38,870 nt of DNA from Alistipes sp. (GTDB lineage Bacteria; Bacteroidota; Bacteroidia; Bacteroidales; Rikenellaceae): assembly GCA_017463615.1 (NCBI GenBank), contig JAFTOU010000061.1:1-38870 (forward strand). Direction: 5' to 3'. The stretch's first letter is position 1. Each line of letters begins with the position of its first letter. The position numbers were made by a program, and so were the translations under genes. Shown one piece after another: positions 31,055 to 38,723 of the stretch. The notes beneath the pieces are model-generated. The model saw only the letters and a program-made list of their open reading frames with translations. It did not search any database and was not told the origin of the DNA.

Positions 31055-31825
31055 ATGAAAGATGCGAATAATATGACATTTTTTGAGCACCTCGACTGCC
31101 TGCGTCCCGGTCTTATCCGTAGCGTGGGGGTGTTGCTGGTGGCTATGGTGGTGGCATTTATGTTCAAAGAGCCGATTATGGATGCTGTTATGGCACCCAA
31201 GTCGCCCGAGTTTGTGACAAATAGGGCTATGTATGCCCTTGCCGAGCAGACGGGTAGCGAGGTGCTCAAGATAAATCAGAACCCCGTAACGCTGATAAAT
31301 ACCACCATGGCGGGTCAGTTCAATATGCACATGCTCATGGCGTTCTATGTAGCGTTGATTGTGGCAATACCGTACCTACTGGTGGAACTGTGGATATTCG
31401 TCCTACCTGCCCTTACGCGCTCGGAGCGAAGAAGTAGCTATATGTATATGTTCTACATCCTACTCTGCCTGGTCGCCGGGGTTTGCTTCGGCTACTTCAT
31501 CCTCGCGCCGCTGTCGGTGAACTTCCTTACGGGATATGTGGTTAGTAGCGACATTACAAATATGATTGATGTGGGGTCGTATATCTCTCTGGTGGCAAAT
31601 ATGGTGCTCGTCTGCGCCGTTGTCTTTGAACTTCCCGTGGCAGTATTCTTCCTCTCCCGCACAGGCCTGCTCACCGCATCCTTTATGCGCAAATACCGCC
31701 GCCACGCAGTGGTCGTCCTCGCCATCGGCGCCGCAATTATCACCCCTCCCGACATCATGAGCATGATTCTTGTCATCATCCCGCTGTATCTTCTCTACGA
31801 AGCCAGCATCTGGATAGCAAAATAG
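31055..31825 (+). CDS. tatC: Twin-arginine translocase subunit TatC
   Basis: A 256-residue inner-membrane protein, the core receptor of the twin-arginine pathway that exports folded proteins. MTFFEHLDCLRPGLIRS matches the conserved N-terminal FxEHLxELR segment, and IGAAIITPPDIMSM is the diagnostic motif before the last helices. Six hydrophobic segments are present. The periplasmic loop (about 47-90) is longer than in E. coli, as is common in Bacteroidetes. No tatA or tatB is adjacent. It is tightly flanked by intergenic repeats C and D. Confidence 0.93.
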   Translation: MKDANNMTFFEHLDCLRPGLIRSVGVLLVAMVVAFMFKEPIMDAVMAPKSPEFVTNRAMYALAEQTGSEVLKINQNPVTLINTTMAGQFNMHMLMAFYVALIVAIPYLLVELWIFVLPALTRSERRSSYMYMFYILLCLVAGVCFGYFILAPLSVNFLTGYVVSSDITNMIDVGSYISLVANMVLVCAVVFELPVAVFFLSRTGLLTASFMRKYRRHAVVVLAIGAAIITPPDIMSMILVIIPLYLLYEASIWIAK

Positions 31826-32127
31826 TTGGCTGTTAGCCATTAGCCATTGGCCATTAGCTTTTCTAAGGTATCGCTGCGCGATAGTTTTTAGCGCGATAGT
31901 CAATGACATAGAATAGCAATCGGGCTAAAGCCCTCAATAACATTGAATAACAAGCGCAGTACGCGCTCTGCTATTAAGGGCGAAGTCCGCTGTCATTACT
32001 TACTATTAAATGCCATTTTGCCATTGTTGCGCATTCCATCTTGCACCGTCATCCACCCTCTACTCCCTAAATACTATCGCGGAGTGATACCTTGATATAG
32101 CTAATAGCTAAAGGCCAATAGCTATTT
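31826..32127. repeat. Heptamer-rich intergenic repeat, copy D (composite)
   Basis: The left arm (31826-31890) is TTGGCTGTTAGCCATTAGCC heptamers plus AAGGTATCGCTGCGCGATAG. The right arm (32067-32127) is the inverse of the same part (TATCGCGGAGTGATACCTTG and TAGCTAATAGC). Between them lie about 175 bp unlike the other copies, with an inner inverted pair (AATGACA with TGTCATT, ATAGCA with TGCTAT). Confidence 0.8.
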
Positions 32128-32189
32128 TCACGACAAATTGGCTTGGTTTTTGGTGGAAACAACCACGAAAACCAAAAATCATTACTATC

Positions 32190-33023
32190 GTGAAAAAGTT
32201 TACATTATCTATTATGGCGCTGCTGATGGGATATGTGGTGGTGGCGCAGGGCGATGCCCAGGATTCGTTGTTGCTCTCAAAGGAGCAGAAGGGGGATAAG
32301 ATTATTGAGAGATACCTTATCCGAGGGGCGGAGAGTCAGAGTGTGGAGTTTGAGCTGTTATTTCCGATAAACAGCTCGGCGGTTGAGAGTAATTTTGCAT
32401 CCAATGCTGAGGCGATAGAGGCGATGGGAGGCTTTGCCGAGCAGCTGGCCGACACGACGATGCGCATTGTGGCGGTGAAGGTTGTGGGATATGCCTCGCC
32501 CGATGGTTTAGAGTCCAAGAATAAGACACTGGCGATGAACAGAGCCAATGCCACGGCGGAGCTGATACGCAAAAACTGCAGCCACAAGGATATTATGGTC
32601 TCGGGAGTGGCGTACAGTTGGCAAGATTGTGTTCCTGCAGTAAATGCCTCATCAATGGCGGACAAGCAGGCGGTAATAGCTATTCTCAAGAGTACCGCCC
32701 ACACCCCTATGCAGAAGCAGGCGGAGCTAATAAAACTGCCGAAGGCGTGGAGCGAGCTGAAGAATACCATACTGCCGTCTATGCGTCATGCAACGGTGGT
32801 GGTAGACTACACCACAGACAAGGTTGTAGAGAAGGTTACCGTTGTGGCGCAGCCTAAGCCGAAGCCACAACCTGCACCGCAGCCAGCAGCTCAGCCACAG
32901 GCGCAGAGTACTCCAAAACAGACAGAAAAACCATACCCCGTAGCGGTTGTAGAGACCGACGAAACGGGCATTATTGTGGAAGTTCCGCAGAAAGAACACC
33001 GTCATAAGCGAAAAAATCGTTAG
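32190..33023 (+). CDS. OmpA-like / DUF3868-type exported protein
   Basis: A 277-residue exported protein that starts with GTG (MKKFTLSIMALLMGYVVVAQ signal peptide; no closer ATG keeps it intact). Residues 45-145 resemble an OmpA C-terminal-like domain (VKVVGYASPDGLESKNKTLA, then NRANATAELIRK), which usually binds peptidoglycan. The C-terminal 60 residues are Pro/Gln-rich (QPKPKPQPAPQPAAQPQAQ) and end in a basic tail (HRHKRKNR). It could be a periplasmic or outer-membrane anchor; Bacteroidales fimbrial gene clusters often carry related proteins, but none lies here. A hairpin and a short complement of the start codon lie upstream. Confidence 0.7.
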   Translation: MKKFTLSIMALLMGYVVVAQGDAQDSLLLSKEQKGDKIIERYLIRGAESQSVEFELLFPINSSAVESNFASNAEAIEAMGGFAEQLADTTMRIVAVKVVGYASPDGLESKNKTLAMNRANATAELIRKNCSHKDIMVSGVAYSWQDCVPAVNASSMADKQAVIAILKSTAHTPMQKQAELIKLPKAWSELKNTILPSMRHATVVVDYTTDKVVEKVTVVAQPKPKPQPAPQPAAQPQAQSTPKQTEKPYPVAVVETDETGIIVEVPQKEHRHKRKNR

Positions 33024-33028
33024 AAAGA

Positions 33029-33059
33029 TTTGTCATTTCGCAAGATATTAGTATCTTTG
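33029..33059 (+). promoter_or_regulatory. Promoter of the 93-residue protein gene
   Basis: TTTG (33029-33032) and TATCTTTG (33052-33059) are 19 bp apart, an exact Bacteroidetes promoter. Start predicted near 33063, 30 nt before the ATG. Confidence 0.8.
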
Positions 33060-33092
33060 CTGTAAGAATGTTAAACTAAACCAAATATTACT

Positions 33093-33374
33093 ATGGCAAA
33101 TTTACGAGTATTGAAGAAAGAGATTGACTACCGCTTGGAGGAGTTGGTGTTTGATTGTGATATGGCTATCTATTTCCAGCCAGCTAAGGTTGAGGATATT
33201 TTCGCCATCATGGAGCAGGGCGTACAGCTTCGCAATGCCCTCTACACTCAGGCAAACAACCCTGCAGAGCCACACAACCCTTCTCTTGTTCGCAAGCACT
33301 ATGCTGCTCTGCGTCAGCAGATGGATGCCTCTTTCGGCGAGTTGTTTGAGAAGCTCTCTGAGGTAAACAAGTAG
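33093..33374 (+). CDS. Conserved Bacteroidales small helical protein
   Basis: A 93-residue, all-helical soluble protein (MANLRVLKKEIDYRLEELVF, then KVEDIFAIMEQGVQLRNALY and LRQQMDASFGELFEKLSEVN). I recognise the opening as that of a small conserved hypothetical family in Bacteroidales, without a known role. It has a strong promoter and its own terminator, so it is a monocistronic, probably well-expressed gene. No signal peptide is seen. Confidence 0.75.
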   Translation: MANLRVLKKEIDYRLEELVFDCDMAIYFQPAKVEDIFAIMEQGVQLRNALYTQANNPAEPHNPSLVRKHYAALRQQMDASFGELFEKLSEVNK

Positions 33375-33390
33375 TCATCCACACTACAGC

Positions 33391-33428
33391 AAGGGGTTGT
33401 TCAGCCGTTGGGTTGAACAACCTTTTTT
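33391..33428 (+). terminator. Terminator of the 93-residue protein gene
   Basis: GGTTGTTCA pairs with TGAACAACC around a 10-nt loop and is followed by TTTTTTT. Confidence 0.85.
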
Positions 33429-33437
33429 TGTAAACTA

Positions 33438-33469
33438 TTTGGTTTTTACGCCGCAATTACCTATATTTG
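33438..33469 (+). promoter_or_regulatory. Promoter of the FMN riboswitch-receptor transcript
   Basis: TTTG (33438-33441) and TATATTTG (33462-33469), 20 bp apart. The predicted start near 33473 coincides with the 5' strand of riboswitch stem P1. Confidence 0.75.
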
Positions 33470-33474
33470 CATCA

Positions 33475-33658
33475 AGATTTCGGGGCGGGGTGCAACTCCC
33501 CACCGGCGGTGATAGTCCGCGACTCCTATAAGGGTTTGAAACACACAGCGTTAGGCTACAGGGTGTGGATCGGCAAGGTTTAAGTTATGCTAAGACTCTT
33601 ATAGGACTGAATCGGTGAAATTCCGATACCGACGGTATAGTCCGGATGGTAGAAGTCT
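33475..33658 (+). promoter_or_regulatory. FMN riboswitch (RFN element)
   Basis: The conserved RFN blocks are all present in order: GGGGCGGGGTGCAACTCCCC, ACCGGCGGTGAT, AGTCCGCGA, then ATCGGTGAAATTCCGATACC, GACGGTATAGTCCGGATGG and AGAAG. The basal stem P1 is AGATTTC with GAAGTCT (33475-33481 with 33652-33658, one G-U). A variable helix fills the middle. When FMN is bound the downstream terminator should form and shut off the receptor gene. Confidence 0.95.
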
Positions 33659-33709
33659 GAATATGGTGGCGCAGGACATACTATGTCTTGCCGTGCTATA
33701 TGGTATGCC

Positions 33710-33738
33710 CCGATATCGTAACTGATGTCGGATTTTTT
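33710..33738 (+). terminator. Riboswitch-controlled terminator
   Basis: CCGATATC pairs with GATGTCGG (one G-U, 6-nt loop), followed by ATTTTTT, 12 nt before the receptor ATG. A further stem (GCAGGACATA with TATGTCTTGC) lies between aptamer and terminator. Confidence 0.85.
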
Positions 33739-33749
33739 ATTTTTATGCT

Positions 33750-36700
33750 ATGCGCAAACTTTTTACAGTACTATTTTTCTCTCTCTTCGCCCTCACTGCA
33801 TGGGCACAGACAACAACATCTACAATCACGGGTCGGGTGGTAGACGGTAGCGAAAGACCCATCGTCGGCGCAACGATAGTCGCCCTACACACCCCTACGG
33901 GCACAACATACGGAGTGGCAACCAATGTTGATGGCCTCTACCGCATAGATGGCCTTAAGGTCGGTGGCGAGTACAGAGTAGAGTTCAGCTGCATAGGATA
34001 CAATACAGTTCGCCAGCAGGGCATCTACACCTCCTTGGGTCAGCCCCTTATGCTCAATGCCGTACTGCACGAGCAGCAGCAAGCTATTGACGAGCTTGTA
34101 GTCACCACTCGCAAGAGCAGCGACAACTACTCCACAACAGATATAGAGGTTCTACCGACGGTATCTCGCTCAATATACGACATCGCTCGTCTGAGTCCCT
34201 ACGCCGCCTCGCAGCAGGAGGGTGGCGTAAGCATTGGAGGTGCAAATAGCCGTTACAACAGCTTCTACATTGACGGCATAGTAAACAACGATATGTACGG
34301 ACTTACCGCCTCGGGTACCAACGGCGGACTGGCAAATGCAAACCCTATACCGTTGGATGCGCTGGAGCAGGTGCAGATTGTAACAGCGCCCTTTGATGTT
34401 CGCCAGAGTGGCTTTACGGGCGGAGGTATCAACGCCGTAACCAAGTCGGGCACAAACAACTTCACAGGCTCTGCATACGCCTACTACACCGACAATAATC
34501 TATATGGTAAGGGGGTAAACAACGCCCCATTAGCAAAGCTCAACACACTAACCTACGGAGCATCCCTGGGTGGTGCGATTGTCAAGAACAAGCTCTTCTA
34601 CTTTGTCAGCGCCGAGAACTCTACAGACTACTCCCCTTCGGCATACCATATTGGCGATGCGAACTGCAAGGTCTCTGAGGCTGATGCCAAGACTATTTCA
34701 GAGCACTTCAAGTCGCTCACTGGCTACGATGGTGGCGGTTATGGTAGCCGTGGCGTCAATCGCCAATCGACATCTATCCTTGCGCGTATAGACTGGAATA
34801 TATCCGACAAGCACAACCTCGCCGTGCGCTACCACTTCCTTGATGCGGGCAAAGAGGAGTATGTAAACTCCGCCTCTACCCTACTCTTCCACGGCGCGGG
34901 ATACACCTCTGTATGCAGTAGCCACTCCGTTATGGCAGAGCTTAGCTCGCGCCTGAGCAATGGCATATACAACTCGCTGCGCGTAGGTTACAGCCGCGTA
35001 ACAGACGGCAGAAAGACCGACGCCAGAACGCCATTTGTAACCATAGACCATATCCGCGAGGGCGAGAATACAGCCGTAAAGATTGGTACAGACGGTATGG
35101 CGCACAGCAACTCGCTGACGCAGAACTGCATAACTATCTCCGACCACCTGACCATCAACCGCGGGGCACACAACATCACCCTCGGCACTCACAACGAGAT
35201 TTTTGCAGCCAAAGTACTCTTTGTGTCAAACTCCTTAGGTTCGTACACCTACAACACCATGGCGGACTTCTTGGAGGGCAAGCCATCTATGTTCCAGCAG
35301 ACAATTCCTATCGGCGACGCATCTACACGCATACGCACCGCCCAGTTTGGTCTCTTTGCGCAGGATGAGGTGGCGCTGGGCGATGTTAAGCTGACATACG
35401 GACTTCGTGCCGACATCCCGACTATCTTCAACACTCCGCGCGAGAACAGCACCTTCAACAGTAGCGAGATTGCTCAGAATTACGGCGTTGCAACCAACAG
35501 CAAGCCTAAGACCCACATACTACTCTCCCCTCGCGTAGGGTTTGACTGGTATATCAACATCAACAACAGACTGCGTGGTGGCGTGGGTATCTTCACAGGC
35601 AGAATACCATTCGTATGGATTACCAACTGCTACTCCAACACTGGTATGACCCAGATGGGCTATACGCTCTATGGCGATAATATTCCTCCATTTGGCGTCT
35701 CCCCTTCAGGCACTGCGGGCACAAGTGCAAACCCGGTAATATATGTTGCTGACCGCAAGTTCCGTATGCCACAGACTGCAAAGGCAAACCTCGCCTTTGA
35801 GAGCCATATCGGCAAGGGTTGGAACATAACCCTTGAGGGTGTCTATGCAAAGATGCTCAACGACATCTCTATCCGCAACCTTGTGGCGCAGGATAACGGG
35901 GCGAAGCTCTATGCTGTAAATAGCGACCTTGCAAACAGCAACAACACCACCGTATTCTACGACTCAAGCGCCAAGAAGCAGTTCTCGTCTGTCTACTACC
36001 TTGAGAACGAGAGCCGTGGCTACTCATACAACCTCTCTGCCCTCATTGAGAAGCAGTTTACCTTCGGTCTGCAGCTCTCGGCAGCATATACATTCTCGCA
36101 GAGCTACACCGTAAACGATGGCGTATCATCCTCAGCACCAAGCATTTGGGGCAAGAGCTACGCAACCGTTTCTAACAGCAAGCAGCTGACCCATTCGGTA
36201 TTTGAGACTCCGCATAAGGTTACCCTGCAGGCGGTATTCTCTCGCCGTTATGGCTCTATCTTCGGCTCTACCGTATCGCTTATCTATCAGGGCTACTCGG
36301 GTATGCGCTACAGCCCTACATACTACAAGAATGGCGTTGATGTCAATGGCGACACCTACCGCGGAAATACAACAATCTACATCCCTACAGAGGCTGAGCT
36401 CGCGGCTATGAACTTTGAGAGCGCCGAGCAGCGCACAGCCTTTGACGCCTACATTAACAACCACAACGCACTGCGCAATAACCGTGGCAAGTATGCCGAG
36501 CGCAACTGCCTTATAGCGCCTTTTGAGCACCATATAGACCTGCACTTTGCTCAGGACTTCTACTTCAGCCGTAACAACTCGCGCAAGGTGCAGATTACAC
36601 TTGATATTATGAATCTTGGCAACCTATTCAACCGCAACTGGGGCGCATCCTACTTCCTTGACGACTGGAAGCTCTCGCCTGTAGAGGTTGTTTCGCTTGC

Positions 36701-36815
36701 AGACGATGGCAATGGCAACAAGACCCCGACCTACCGCTTTGTAGGTGGCGAGGTGTCGCGCAACGACCTGCTCTCGCGCTGGCGTATGCAACTGGGTGTA
36801 AGGGTTGTATTCTAA
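33750..36815 (+). CDS. TonB-dependent receptor, Oar-like, under an FMN riboswitch
   Basis: A 1021-residue outer-membrane protein. It has a Sec signal (MRKLFTVLFFSLFALTAWAQ), a carboxypeptidase-regulatory-like beta domain (about 24-105; ITGRVVDGSERPIVGATIVA), a plug domain (about 110-235; GGANSRYNSFYIDGIVNNDM, then GINAVTKSGTNNFTGSAYAY) and a long beta-barrel ending in the C-terminal Phe expected for outer-membrane proteins (LGVRVVF). This is the Oar/TonB carboxypeptidase-like class, energised by TonB-ExbBD. No SusD partner follows. Control by an FMN riboswitch makes riboflavin, FMN or FAD the likeliest cargo; that is an inference. A HAD phosphatase gene follows after 13 nt. Confidence 0.92.
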   Translation: MRKLFTVLFFSLFALTAWAQTTTSTITGRVVDGSERPIVGATIVALHTPTGTTYGVATNVDGLYRIDGLKVGGEYRVEFSCIGYNTVRQQGIYTSLGQPLMLNAVLHEQQQAIDELVVTTRKSSDNYSTTDIEVLPTVSRSIYDIARLSPYAASQQEGGVSIGGANSRYNSFYIDGIVNNDMYGLTASGTNGGLANANPIPLDALEQVQIVTAPFDVRQSGFTGGGINAVTKSGTNNFTGSAYAYYTDNNLYGKGVNNAPLAKLNTLTYGASLGGAIVKNKLFYFVSAENSTDYSPSAYHIGDANCKVSEADAKTISEHFKSLTGYDGGGYGSRGVNRQSTSILARIDWNISDKHNLAVRYHFLDAGKEEYVNSASTLLFHGAGYTSVCSSHSVMAELSSRLSNGIYNSLRVGYSRVTDGRKTDARTPFVTIDHIREGENTAVKIGTDGMAHSNSLTQNCITISDHLTINRGAHNITLGTHNEIFAAKVLFVSNSLGSYTYNTMADFLEGKPSMFQQTIPIGDASTRIRTAQFGLFAQDEVALGDVKLTYGLRADIPTIFNTPRENSTFNSSEIAQNYGVATNSKPKTHILLSPRVGFDWYININNRLRGGVGIFTGRIPFVWITNCYSNTGMTQMGYTLYGDNIPPFGVSPSGTAGTSANPVIYVADRKFRMPQTAKANLAFESHIGKGWNITLEGVYAKMLNDISIRNLVAQDNGAKLYAVNSDLANSNNTTVFYDSSAKKQFSSVYYLENESRGYSYNLSALIEKQFTFGLQLSAAYTFSQSYTVNDGVSSSAPSIWGKSYATVSNSKQLTHSVFETPHKVTLQAVFSRRYGSIFGSTVSLIYQGYSGMRYSPTYYKNGVDVNGDTYRGNTTIYIPTEAELAAMNFESAEQRTAFDAYINNHNALRNNRGKYAERNCLIAPFEHHIDLHFAQDFYFSRNNSRKVQITLDIMNLGNLFNRNWGASYFLDDWKLSPVEVVSLADDGNGNKTPTYRFVGGEVSRNDLLSRWRMQLGVRVVF

Positions 36816-36828
36816 CGCATACTTAACT

Positions 36829-37419
36829 ATGAAAAATATTGTTTTTGACCTTGCAGGAGTGGTCTTTGCTCGCAATGTAGCGCGCTGTCCGCAGAGCCTT
36901 ATGGACTACTTCTACTTTATCAACTCGGGCGAAGCGATGCCTGAGTTTTGGAACGACTACGACCGTGGCACGCGAGATATTGACTCCGTAGCTGAGTGCT
37001 TAGCTGCCTTTCGTGGCTCCGACTTTGAGACAGCTAAGAGTATGATGCTCAGCGCCATAACCTACCAGGAGCAGGTTGTCCCTACTGCCGAACTTATTGC
37101 CGAGCTAAAGCAGGCGGGCTATAGGCTCTTTGTGCTCTCCAATATGTCTAAGGAGTATATCGCCTACCTGCGCCGTATGGATGTCTACCGCCACTTTGAG
37201 GGCGAGATAATCTCCTGCGAAACGGGGCTGATAAAGCCCGAGAAGGCTATCTACGAGCTACTTCTGCAGCGTTACTCGCTCGACCCGTCGCAGACTATAT
37301 TTATTGACGACCGTGCCGAGAATGTAGCAGCAGCGGCCGAGGTTGGCATCACTCCATTTCACTTTGACCGCAACAATCCTGAGAAAAGTTGCGAGCAGTT
37401 GCGTGATTTATTAAAATAA
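36829..37419 (+). CDS. HAD superfamily phosphatase (YihX-like)
   Basis: A 196-residue cytoplasmic hydrolase of HAD subfamily IA. Motif I is FDLAGVVFA with nucleophile Asp6; the second acidic residue of the usual DxD is Ala, as it is Gly in YihX, a working glucose-1-phosphate phosphatase. Motif II is VLSNMS, motif III the Lys of LIKPEKAIY, and motif IV FIDDRAENV. A helical cap lies at about residues 15-80. The ATG at 36829 is used, because it begins the family strand; an in-frame ATG at 36805 overlaps the receptor gene. It follows the receptor by 13 nt and so should be under the same riboswitch. A flavin or flavin-precursor phosphatase role is an untested possibility. Confidence 0.85.
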   Translation: MKNIVFDLAGVVFARNVARCPQSLMDYFYFINSGEAMPEFWNDYDRGTRDIDSVAECLAAFRGSDFETAKSMMLSAITYQEQVVPTAELIAELKQAGYRLFVLSNMSKEYIAYLRRMDVYRHFEGEIISCETGLIKPEKAIYELLLQRYSLDPSQTIFIDDRAENVAAAAEVGITPFHFDRNNPEKSCEQLRDLLK

Positions 37420-37424
37420 AGTGT

Positions 37425-37432
37425 TACATTTG
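37425..37432 (+). promoter_or_regulatory. Promoter of the flavoprotein gene, very close to its ATG
   Basis: TACATTTG ends 4 nt before the ATG at 37437, with TTGC about 22 bp upstream. A transcript from here would be leaderless. Confidence 0.55.
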
Positions 37433-37436
37433 CAGT

Positions 37437-38720
37437 ATGGAAGAGATTTTTGACAATATCCCCGAGCAGCCGTCGTACGATGTTATCGTCATCGGCGCAG
37501 GTGCTGCAGGTATGATGGCGGCAGGTACTGCTGCACGCAATGGAGCTAAGGTGCTCCTGCTTGAGAAGATGGAGAAACCCGCACGAAAGGTTCGTATTAC
37601 GGGTAAGGGTCGTTGCAACCTTACAAACGAGCGTGGCGAGGAGTACTATGAGCAGAATATCCGCACCAACTACGACTTTGTCCGCGTGGCATACTCCGAG
37701 TTCAACAATCGCGCAACGATGCGCTTCTTTGAGCGTATGGGTGTGAAACTCAAGACCGAGCGTGGCGACCGCGTCTTTCCCGAGAGTGGCAAGGCTGCCG
37801 ATATTGCCAATGCGCTGGAGTTCTACTGCCGCGACTACGATGTAGATATTCGCTGCCACACCCGCGTGTCGGGCATCCTTACGCTGGGCAACAAGGTTAT
37901 GGGTGTCAAGTACTTCAACAAGCGAGGCTTTGAGCGTCGTATAGAGGCACCAAATGTCATCATAGCTACGGGAGGTATCTCCTACCCTCGCACCGGTTCT
38001 ACGGGCGATGGCTATCTATTTGCCGATGCACTGGGGCATAGCATTGAGGATGTGCGTCCTTCACTCACTGCTCTTGTTACATCCCATTCGCAGGCTCAGT
38101 ATATCCAGAATGTTCTGCTGCGCAACACCACCGTACGACTTGTCGTAGATGGTACTGTTGTCGGCGAGGAGTTTGGCGAGGTCAGCTTCTCCGACCGAGG
38201 CATTGAGGGCGCTGCAACGCTGCGTCTGAGCCGCGATGCGGTAGATGCGCTGACAGAGGAGAAGAGTGTTAAGTTGGAGCTTGACCTCAAGCCAGCACTT
38301 GACGAGGAGATTCTCCGCGCCCGCATACAGCGCGAGGTTGCCGAGATGGGTCCCGAGGAGTTCTTTGCCGAGCTTGTGCGTCGCCTTGTGCCAAAGCCGC
38401 TGGTAGTACCTATCTGCAAGGAGCTTGATGTCCACTCTCGCCTCTACATCAGCAAGGTCAGCGACAAGGAGTTTGAGCGACTTATCAAGGTACTCAAGAG
38501 CTGGTCGTTCCCGATATCAGACTACGCATCGTTTGACTACGCTATCGTTACTGCAGGTGGCGTGAAGTGTGACGAGGTGAACGAGTACACTATGGAGTCT
38601 AAGCTCATCAAGGGTCTCTACTTCGCGGGCGAAGTACTTGATATTGACGCAAATACGGGTGGTTACAACCTCCAGATTGCATTCTCCACAGGTCATCTGG
38701 CAGGTCTGCTAAAGAAGTAG
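37437..38720 (+). CDS. BaiN/RdsA-type NAD(P)/FAD-dependent oxidoreductase
   Basis: A 427-residue flavoprotein of the HI0933-like group. The dinucleotide-binding fold DVIVIGAGAAGMMAAGTAAR starts at about residue 14. GRCNLTN and IIATGGISYPRTGSTGDGY are signature motifs, and the C-terminal GLYFAGEVLDIDANTGGYN is the second FAD motif. Related enzymes reduce ring double bonds (BaiN in bile acid 7-dehydroxylation); the substrate of this one is unknown. It starts 17 nt after the HAD gene and may be read from the riboswitch transcript as well as from its own promoter. A short N-terminal extension (MEEIFDNIPEQPSY) precedes the fold. Confidence 0.88.
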   Translation: MEEIFDNIPEQPSYDVIVIGAGAAGMMAAGTAARNGAKVLLLEKMEKPARKVRITGKGRCNLTNERGEEYYEQNIRTNYDFVRVAYSEFNNRATMRFFERMGVKLKTERGDRVFPESGKAADIANALEFYCRDYDVDIRCHTRVSGILTLGNKVMGVKYFNKRGFERRIEAPNVIIATGGISYPRTGSTGDGYLFADALGHSIEDVRPSLTALVTSHSQAQYIQNVLLRNTTVRLVVDGTVVGEEFGEVSFSDRGIEGAATLRLSRDAVDALTEEKSVKLELDLKPALDEEILRARIQREVAEMGPEEFFAELVRRLVPKPLVVPICKELDVHSRLYISKVSDKEFERLIKVLKSWSFPISDYASFDYAIVTAGGVKCDEVNEYTMESKLIKGLYFAGEVLDIDANTGGYNLQIAFSTGHLAGLLKK

Positions 38721-38723
38721 TCT

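Noticed and set aside
26252-32127. Insertion sequences with transposase genes
   Set aside because: The repeats in this region contain no frame with transposase motifs. No DDE or HUH transposase was found anywhere in the window.
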